Of a stretch of 64,000 nt of DNA, positions 58,334-64,000 are shown piece after piece; positions within the stretch are counted from its first letter, which is position 1, and every line of letters begins with the position of its first letter. A program made the position numbers and the translations under genes. The notes below the pieces were generated by a model. That model did no database searches and was not told where the DNA came from. It worked only from the letters and a program-made list of their open reading frames with translations. Source of the stretch: Proteinivorax hydrogeniformans (GTDB lineage: Bacteria > Bacillota > Proteinivoracia > Proteinivoracales > Proteinivoracaceae); assembly GCF_040515995.1 (NCBI RefSeq), contig NZ_CP159485.1, positions 1,984,001 to 2,048,000 on the forward strand, in the 5' to 3' direction.

Positions 58334-59254
58334 CTATCCATTAAAGAAATATTGATAAGCTTTTAGTGTCCGGATTTCATCAAGGTCTTTATCTTTTTTA
58401 GCATAGCTTTTTAGCTTAGGATTTAATTGTATGGATTTAATGACATCTCTTAATGCTTTTTCTGGCATTTTTAGCTTTGCATAGTAACAACCTCTGTTAT
58501 AGTATAACACTGCAACGTCAGGGTTTTCTATTATACCTTGAGAAATAGTGGCAACTGCTTTTTTAAACTTCTTTAGGGTTGAATAAAGAACAGCTAAATT
58601 AAGAAAGCTGTAAGGATAATTACTGTTTTCTTTGATACTACGCTGATAGTGTGTGATTGCTCTGTCGGTTTTCTCTATTTTTGCTAGAATCACTCCCATA
58701 TTGAAAAGAGCTTTATAGTTTTTTGGATCGATTTTTAGAGCTGTTTTCATCATGTTTAAGGCCTCATCATTTCTATCTAATTCTTCATATATACATCCTA
58801 AATTTACATAAGCCCAAAAATAGTCCGGATTAAGCTCTATGGCAGCTTTGTAATGTTTTATGGCATTTTTTTGATTTTCTGTCCTATCATAAACATTGGC
58901 TAAGAAAAAATGGGCTTGGTGATATCTTGGATCTATCTCTATGGCTTTTTTATAGTATTCTACCGCTTCTTTAAATCTTTCCTCTTCATCGTAAATTATC
59001 GCTAAACCATAAAATGCAGATGGATTTTCGCTACTTTTTCTAGCCAGCTCTTTAAATTTAGCTTTTGCCTTATCAAGTTTTCCCATTGTCTGATATAGCA
59101 GCGCTAATTCTAAAATTAGCTCTTCATTTTCTTTGCCCTGAGGAAGGTTATAGCCTTTTAATAAGTATCTTAACCCTTGAAGTAGTTTTCCATCTTCAAT
59201 CATTTTTTGGGCAATTACTAGATAGTTTTTTACCATATAACGTTTATCTTTCAT
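58334..59254 (-). CDS. Tetratricopeptide repeat protein
   Basis: About 306 residues, nearly all TPR: roughly eight 34-residue units such as SAFYGLAIIYDEEERFKEAVEYYKKAIEIDP, AHFFLANVYDRTENQKNAIKHYKAAIELNP and AYVNLGCIYEELDRNDEALNMMKTALKIDP. No membrane segment, no enzyme domain. Cytosolic scaffold of unknown partner. ATG preceded by AGGAGG at 7 nt. Confidence 0.92.
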   Translation of the reverse strand: MKDKRYMVKNYLVIAQKMIEDGKLLQGLRYLLKGYNLPQGKENEELILELALLYQTMGKLDKAKAKFKELARKSSENPSAFYGLAIIYDEEERFKEAVEYYKKAIEIDPRYHQAHFFLANVYDRTENQKNAIKHYKAAIELNPDYFWAYVNLGCIYEELDRNDEALNMMKTALKIDPKNYKALFNMGVILAKIEKTDRAITHYQRSIKENSNYPYSFLNLAVLYSTLKKFKKAVATISQGIIENPDVAVLYYNRGCYYAKLKMPEKALRDVIKSIQLNPKLKSYAKKDKDLDEIRTLKAYQYFFNG

Positions 59255-59461
59255 CAATTTACCTCCTATATTTACCCTACCTATAGTATATTACAAAGCT
59301 CCATATACAAACAAGGTTCGATATTATCTGCATAAAAATCAAAAAAATATGTCTATCTATGCATGAAAAATAAAGTGGCACTGATTGTTATTTAAACTAG
59401 TCGGCTTTTACTTATTGTTAATTCCACTTAAATTTTTGGCTTCTGCTCTTTTGGCGATACC

Positions 59462-59496
59462 AAAAAACAGGCAACACAGAAAGTGTTTGCCTGTTT
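59462..59496 (-). terminator. Terminator after second DegV gene
   Basis: AACAGGCAA.CACTTTCTGTGTTGCCTGTT hairpin followed by TTTT on the minus strand. The rest of the 59255-59539 gap shows no gene. Confidence 0.75.
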
Positions 59497-59539
59497 CTAA
59501 GATATAAATATTAGTGCGAATTACTTAACCATTAACCCG

Positions 59540-60406
59540 TTATCTTTCCTCACCCATAAAGAAGAGTGCAATAGTACCTGGGCCAGAATGAGAGCCTATA
59601 ACTGGACCTATATAATTTAATATTATTTCTTTCGGTTTATAAACGTCTTTAATTAATTCAGCTAACTTGTTAGCCTCGTCTTCACAGTCCCCGTGGCTGA
59701 TAAAAACTGTTTGATTTTCTTCAGAAATATTTTCTTGTAGATAGTTACACAAACTTTTAATAGATTTTTTCCTTCCCTTAACCTTAGTCTTAGGAACTAA
59801 CCTTCCTTCATTATCCACATGAAGTATAGGCTTTATACTAAGAAGTGTCCCAACTGTGGCGCTAGCTGCAGAAACTCGCCCACCTCTTTTTAGATGGTTT
59901 AAATCAGATACAGTAAACCAATGATTTAGTCTCATCTTATTGTCTTCTAGCCAAGCTACAATCTCATCTTTAGTTTTGCCTTGTTCTAATTGTTTATAGG
60001 CTAAATAAACCAGTAATCCCTGTCCCATCGAAGCACATTTGCTATCTACAACTGTTAGGTTTCCTTGTGGGTATTTCTCATTAAGAGTTTCCTTTGCTAT
60101 CATTGCACTTTGACAGGTTCCGCTAAGGGCAGAAGAAAATGATATATATATTATGTCTTCTCCTTTTTCCAAATAAGGCGCAAAAAATTGCTCAAAATCG
60201 TAGGTGTTGATTTGTGAAGTTGTAGGCACTTCTCCACCTCTTACTTCGTCATAAAACTCCTTATACCCAATACTTTGTCCAAAATCATCAGTGTGGTTTT
60301 TACCTTTAAAGCTAAAAGATAATTTAATTATGGGAATATCATAATCTTTAACTAAATCCAAAGGTAAGTCACAACATGAGTCGGTTACAATTAAGGGTTT
60401 TTTCAT
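59540..60406 (-). CDS. DegV family fatty-acid-binding protein
   Basis: 288 residues, second DegV of the window. Seen: IVTDSCCDLPLDLVKDYDIPIIKLSFSF, EVPTTSQINTYDFEQFF, ISFSSALSGTCQSAMIAKE, HLKRGGRVSAASATVGTLLSIKPIL and IGPVIGSHSGPGTIALFF. Expected role: fatty acid carrier (FakB-like). It differs from the 11009 copy in length and in CCD at the start, so the two may favour different fatty acids; this is inference. ATG with GGAG upstream. Confidence 0.92.
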   Translation of the reverse strand: MKKPLIVTDSCCDLPLDLVKDYDIPIIKLSFSFKGKNHTDDFGQSIGYKEFYDEVRGGEVPTTSQINTYDFEQFFAPYLEKGEDIIYISFSSALSGTCQSAMIAKETLNEKYPQGNLTVVDSKCASMGQGLLVYLAYKQLEQGKTKDEIVAWLEDNKMRLNHWFTVSDLNHLKRGGRVSAASATVGTLLSIKPILHVDNEGRLVPKTKVKGRKKSIKSLCNYLQENISEENQTVFISHGDCEDEANKLAELIKDVYKPKEIILNYIGPVIGSHSGPGTIALFFMGEER

Positions 60407-60528
60407 ATTTCGCTCTCCTTTTCATTTATTTTATCTTACACCATAACTTAATCATGGCGAAAAATAACTATAGGTTTTATAGTGTTATTATTATCAATGG
60501 GCTTTTATCTGCTACTTTTAGCTTAATA

Positions 60529-61386
60529 CTAGCTTTTTTTGCTTTTTAAAGCTGGGAATAGTTTTAGGGCGTTATCGTGAAATACTTGTTGATGATTCTC
60601 CTTTGGTATTATTTTCTTTACAAAGTCAATATAGGGCTTTAGTTTTACCAAAGGCCAATCAGAACCAAATAAAAGTTTTTCATAGTTTTCACAATAGGCA
60701 ATACCTGTTTTTATGTTGTTATACACTGGTTTGTTTTTATCCTCCAAAACATCCTCTTTGTCTCCAATAAATATTCCGGAGAGGTCGGTATAAACGTTTG
60801 GATTGTTTGCTACTAGCATTGCTGTATCTAACACCCATGGGTTGCCAAAATGAGCAACTATAAAATTGACATTTCGTCTGTGTAATACCACTTCACTTAA
60901 TGTTAAGGGTTGTGAGTATTTTATATGACCATACGGGCAAAATGTATCTCCCATATGAATTACGATGGGCATTTTATATTTTTCTGCAAGATCATAGACG
61001 GGCTGATATACATCATCATCTACTGTAACAGGATAATACCCAGGGTATAACTTAAAGCCAACTACTTTATTATCTAAAATTTTTTCTTCTATCTTCATTA
61101 TTGCATCTGGGTTGTTGCGCAAGCCAAAAGGATTGATACCAAGACATGTGTATAAAAAATCAGGCCTGTTTGCTAGATCGGCTATCATAGGGTTGGGAGC
61201 TAAAGTGTCGGGAAAACTCCCAATTGAAGTTTCACTAACCCCCATCGCTACACAGCCTACTATGTTGTTTTCAACAAACTCACTTATCAAACCTTCATAA
61301 TTGTATAAAACTTTAGATTTATTTTGGGCGCAATTTTTAAAAAGGTGAATGTTGGAATAGTGCATGTGCGAGTCTATTATTTCCAT
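60529..61386 (-). CDS. Amidohydrolase family metal-dependent hydrolase
   Basis: 285-residue TIM-barrel hydrolase. N-terminal metal motif IIDSHMHY (HxH), MPIVIHMGD with the third histidine, NFIVAHFGNPWVLDTAMLV with the fourth, and the catalytic Asp in KLLFGSDWPL near residue 240. Resembles amidohydrolase_2 (decarboxylase/hydrolase) members; substrate unknown. GGGG precedes the ATG. It is followed by, and co-directional with, the DegV gene. Confidence 0.88.
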   Translation of the reverse strand: MEIIDSHMHYSNIHLFKNCAQNKSKVLYNYEGLISEFVENNIVGCVAMGVSETSIGSFPDTLAPNPMIADLANRPDFLYTCLGINPFGLRNNPDAIMKIEEKILDNKVVGFKLYPGYYPVTVDDDVYQPVYDLAEKYKMPIVIHMGDTFCPYGHIKYSQPLTLSEVVLHRRNVNFIVAHFGNPWVLDTAMLVANNPNVYTDLSGIFIGDKEDVLEDKNKPVYNNIKTGIAYCENYEKLLFGSDWPLVKLKPYIDFVKKIIPKENHQQVFHDNALKLFPALKSKKS

Positions 61387-61413
61387 AAAATGTCCCCTTA
61401 AAAAATACTACTT

Positions 61414-62733
61414 TTAATTTTCCCAACTTCCTTTTGTTTTATCTATGTACTCCCTAATTTTGCGCTCGTAGCCATTGCCTTCTGGTGTATAATAACGTTT
61501 ATTTTTTAGTTCATCAGGAAGGTACTGTTGAGTTATAAAGTTTTTAGGATAGCTGTGGGGATATTTATAACCTAACCCGTGCCCAAGCTGTGCTGCACCT
61601 TTATAGTGACTATCTTTTAGGTGAGCTGGTACAACAGCAGTTTTATTGTTTACAACATCTTCTAAGGCTTCGTCTATGGCCACATAACTTTTGTTACTTT
61701 TCGGAGCTGTAGCTAGGTAAATACAACATTGTGACAATATTATTCTTCCTTCTGGCATTCCAACAAAGTTTATTGCATGAAATGTTGATACAGCCAGATT
61801 TAGTGCATTAGGGTCGGCATTGCCTATATCTTCTGATGCATGTACCACTAGCCTCCTAGCAATATATTTAGGATCCTCCCCACCTTCTATTAACCTAGCC
61901 AGCCAATATACAGCACCATCAGGATCAGATCCTCTTATAGATTTTATCATAGCTGAAATTATATCATAGTGATTATCTCCGTCTTTATCGTATATAACTC
62001 CGTTTTTTTGAACAGACTGCTCAATCTCTTGAAGGGTAATATTAAGGGAGCCGTCGGACTCAGTTGGTGTAGTTAAAACCGCTAATTCTAGACCATTTAA
62101 CAAGACCCTGGCATCTCCACCAGCCGCTTGAACTAAATGGTTTTTAGCGTCATCGGTTATACTTATATTCATGTCTTTGTAGCCTTTTTCTCCATCATTT
62201 AAAACCCTATAAAGTAGCTTGAACAATTCTTCTTTAGTTAAATGGTGTAGCTTAAAAATTGTTGCTCTTGATATTAGCGCGGAATTTACCTCAAAGTAGG
62301 GATTTTCTGTTGTAGCTCCTATCAAAATAATTGTTCCCTTCTCCACTGAAGGAAGCAAAGCATCCTGCTGACTTTTGTTGAAACGATGGATTTCATCTAT
62401 AAATAGTATGGTTTTGGTACCATACATATCCAAGTTGTCACTAGCTGCCTTTATAACTTCTCGAATATCTTTTACTCCAGAAGTAACGGCATTAAGCTTT
62501 ATAAATTCACTGTCGGTTGTATTTGCAATAACTTCTGCAAGAGTTGTTTTTCCAGTTCCTGGAGGTCCATAAAAAATCATAGAAGATAGTTTGTCAGCCA
62601 TAATGGCTCGCCTTAACAAGCTGTTTTGCCCCACAATATGGGTTTGACCTATAAAATCATCTAAAGTTGTAGGTCTAAATCTAGCAGCTAACGGCTGAGA
62701 TGAATTATCTTTATTATAGTTAAATAGATCCAT
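61414..62733 (-). CDS. rarA: Replication-associated recombination protein A (RarA/MgsA)
   Basis: 439-residue AAA+ ATPase acting at stalled replication forks. Seen: PLAARFRPTTLDDFIGQTHIVGQ, Walker A FYGPPGTGKTTLAEV, Walker B ILFIDEIHRFNKSQQDALLP, sensor 1 IILIGATTENPYFEVN, arginine-finger region SALISR and the RarA C-terminal tetramer region (IKSIRGSDPDGAVYWLARLIEGGEDPKYIARRLV; HLKDSHYKGAAQLGHGLGYKYPH). GGGGAAAC precedes the ATG. Confidence 0.96.
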   Translation of the reverse strand: MDLFNYNKDNSSQPLAARFRPTTLDDFIGQTHIVGQNSLLRRAIMADKLSSMIFYGPPGTGKTTLAEVIANTTDSEFIKLNAVTSGVKDIREVIKAASDNLDMYGTKTILFIDEIHRFNKSQQDALLPSVEKGTIILIGATTENPYFEVNSALISRATIFKLHHLTKEELFKLLYRVLNDGEKGYKDMNISITDDAKNHLVQAAGGDARVLLNGLELAVLTTPTESDGSLNITLQEIEQSVQKNGVIYDKDGDNHYDIISAMIKSIRGSDPDGAVYWLARLIEGGEDPKYIARRLVVHASEDIGNADPNALNLAVSTFHAINFVGMPEGRIILSQCCIYLATAPKSNKSYVAIDEALEDVVNNKTAVVPAHLKDSHYKGAAQLGHGLGYKYPHSYPKNFITQQYLPDELKNKRYYTPEGNGYERKIREYIDKTKGSWEN

Positions 62734-62763
62734 ACTTGTTTCCCCTTTACAAATGAGTATGTC

Positions 62764-62787
62764 AAAAAAGCCGGCATCGCCGGCTTT
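62764..62787 (-). terminator. Terminator after RseC-like gene
   Basis: GC-rich stem AAAGCCGGC/GCCGGCTTT with a 3-nt loop and TTTTTT on the minus strand. Confidence 0.88.
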
Positions 62788-62792
62788 AATTA

Positions 62793-63200
62793 TTAGTCTT
62801 CAATTATTTCTGTAATTGTTGGCGTATACCCTTTATTTTTGTTAAATCTAGGCTCCATTTTGTTAATTAATAAAAAAGATATAAGCATTATTGCTAGTCC
62901 TCCTAGCATTCCATATGCTTCATTGCCACCAAGTACATATGTTGTCGCTATAAAACCTAGTATCAAGGTAATAAGTGGTATTATATAAACTATCGAAGCA
63001 GCGCGAAGTACACCTACTGTAGCCATATCAATCATAACTTTTTGACCTTCTTGTGCTTTTGCACTATTTTCTGCTGTTATTACCTTAGATTTTTCTGAAC
63101 CTAAGTTGCAGGCTCCGCACTTTGAACAGGAGCTATGACGCTGAACTTCTACGAGGGCTTTAGTTCCTTTAATTTCTCTAACAGTGCCCACATTTTGCAT
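62793..63200 (-). CDS. RseC/SoxR-reducing-system family membrane protein
   Basis: 135 residues of the RseC family. A cytosolic N-terminal beta-domain has the cysteine motif CSKCGAC (about residues 20-26, with a further cysteine-like pattern), then two membrane helices (AASIVYIIPLITLILGFIATTYVLG; GGLAIMLISFLLINKM). RseC proteins are linked to Rnf-type electron transport and SoxR reduction; which applies here is unknown. AGGGTG precedes the ATG. Confidence 0.88.
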   Translation of the reverse strand: MQNVGTVREIKGTKALVEVQRHSSCSKCGACNLGSEKSKVITAENSAKAQEGQKVMIDMATVGVLRAASIVYIIPLITLILGFIATTYVLGGNEAYGMLGGLAIMLISFLLINKMEPRFNKNKGYTPTITEIIED

Positions 63201-63308
63201 TAAGATACACCCTTTCTAATAGCACTGTCCTTATTAGATTTCAGCTTTAAGCTGAGTTTTATAAGACAAAGTTATTTTATCAAAGCATCTGCCTTTAGTC
63301 AATTATGA

Positions 63309-64000
63309 TTATCTTAGAAGGTTGTTAACCACTCTTCCTGCCATTAACAATCCTGCTACAGAGGGAACAAATGATACACTGCCTGGTATTTGCCGTTTTT
63401 TAGTACAATGCCCATCCCCTCCAGGGCATACACAATTATTTTTACAGTCAGCCATAATCTGAGGTTTTAGCGGCTTTTCTTTGGAGTATACTACATCTAA
63501 TCCTTTATAGATACCCCTTCTTTTTAATTCCTTACGCATAACCCTAGCTAGTGGGCATATTGAGGTTTTAGAAATATCCTCAATCTCTAAAAGTTCAGGC
63601 CTTAACTTATTACCTGCGCCCATAGCTGATATTATTGGTATATTTCGTTTAAATGATTGTTCCACTAAATCAAGCTTTCCAGATACTGTATCGATAGCAT
63701 CCACTACATAATCAAGTTTTTGGTCAAAAAATTTCTCCCTATCTTCTGGACTGTAAAAACTAGCAAAAGACTTTATGTTGATTTTAGGGTTTATCTGTTT
63801 TAACCTCTCTGCCATAACCTCTACTTTCTTTTTACCCACTGTTTTAGTTGTTGCATGAAGCTGCCTGTTGATGTTAGTAATACAAACTTCATCAAAATCA
63901 ACTAACATAATGTTGCCCACTGATGAACGGGCTAAAGCTTCGGCAGTAAAAGAACCAACCCCCCCTATTCCAAATACTGCAACAAAGCTTTCATTCAGCT
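63309..64000 (-). CDS. tcdA: tRNA threonylcarbamoyladenosine dehydratase TcdA (5' end beyond window)
   Basis: E1-like ThiF-fold enzyme that cyclises t6A37 in tRNA to ct6A using ATP. The frame is open to the window edge: VAVFGIGGVGSFTAEALARSSVGNIMLVDFDEVCITNINRQLHA contains the GIGGVGS nucleotide loop and the D...N..RQ adenylation motif. DYVVDAIDTVSGKLDLV and the TcdA-specific C-terminus ending in PGSVSFVPSVAGLLMAGRVVNNLL follow. An insert with CKNNCVCPGGDGHC adds cysteines. N-terminal residues lie outside the window. Confidence 0.92.
   Translation of the reverse strand, partial: LNESFVAVFGIGGVGSFTAEALARSSVGNIMLVDFDEVCITNINRQLHATTKTVGKKKVEVMAERLKQINPKINIKSFASFYSPEDREKFFDQKLDYVVDAIDTVSGKLDLVEQSFKRNIPIISAMGAGNKLRPELLEIEDISKTSICPLARVMRKELKRRGIYKGLDVVYSKEKPLKPQIMADCKNNCVCPGGDGHCTKKRQIPGSVSFVPSVAGLLMAGRVVNNLLR

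Noticed and set aside
1-64000. CRISPR array, prophage, rRNA or tRNA genes
   Set aside because: No regularly spaced repeats, no phage structural genes and no tRNA/rRNA-like sequence were seen on either strand.

Overview
The window looks like chromosomal DNA of a low-GC, anaerobic, Clostridia-like Firmicute. Shine-Dalgarno sequences are strong, TTG and GTG starts are common, and there is a T-box in front of alaS and a tandem glycine riboswitch. The left ~11 kb keeps the Bacillus-type yrr gene order. Aerobic respiration genes are absent. 2-hydroxyacyl-CoA dehydratase-type activation proteins, radical SAM, rubrerythrin, ferredoxin-type aldo/keto reductase and K+/betaine/peptide uptake genes fit a fermentative, peptide-using, possibly salt- or alkali-adapted anaerobe. 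The exact genus is inference only.

Layout. 1-11.0 kb (minus strand): penicillin-binding protein (partial), udk, U32 tRNA-hydroxylation protein, mltG, DUF1292, ruvX, an inserted aldo/keto reductase, ireB, T-box-controlled alaS, a PerM/AI-2E family protein, small envelope and zinc-ribbon proteins and a PRC-barrel protein. 11-18.4 kb: DegV, asnB, three tandem TM2 paralogues plus a DUF2752 protein, a MATE-like transporter, a methyltransferase and a SurA-N lipoprotein. 18.5-26 kb: BCCT transporter, a three-gene dehydratase-activator module, a YbjQ protein and a YxlEFG-like ABC module. 26-29 kb: glycine riboswitch with a PTS_EIIC_2 membrane protein, then a MATE transporter. 29-33 kb: TPR protein, UV endonuclease, flavin reductase and a methyltransferase, interspersed with copies of an unrecognised structured repeat. 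33-44 kb: TrkH/TrkA, an ABC-F protein behind an attenuator, an mgtE-like relic, a pseudo-PLP/GNAT fusion and a heterodimeric ABC exporter behind a leader peptide and attenuator. 44-49 kb: CstA-type transporter with its LytS/LytR pair and a YkoP-like protein. 49-64 kb: gamma-glutamyltransferase, MATE, GNAT, rubrerythrin, ATP-grasp, radical SAM, AIM24, P1 peptidase, TPR, DegV, amidohydrolase, RarA, RseC and TcdA (partial).

Most notable. (1) Intergenic elements at about 20.3, 29.2 and 32.5-32.7 kb, all in the same orientation, share a conserved core (GCGTAT...AATACGTGA, then GCAACAA..GAAGAT..GTGCT). Their stems differ in sequence but keep pairing, which suggests a structured RNA family. (2) Three genes have a strong Shine-Dalgarno followed at normal distance by ATC and no nearby standard start. 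(3) Two drug-resistance-type ABC genes each carry a complete attenuator: promoter, candidate leader peptide, and antiterminator/terminator. (4) Direct repeats 21 bp apart lie upstream of the cstA-like gene next to lytSR. (5) A tandem glycine riboswitch controls a PTS_EIIC_2 membrane protein. (6) A fold-type-II PLP enzyme lacks its catalytic lysine and is fused to a GNAT domain.
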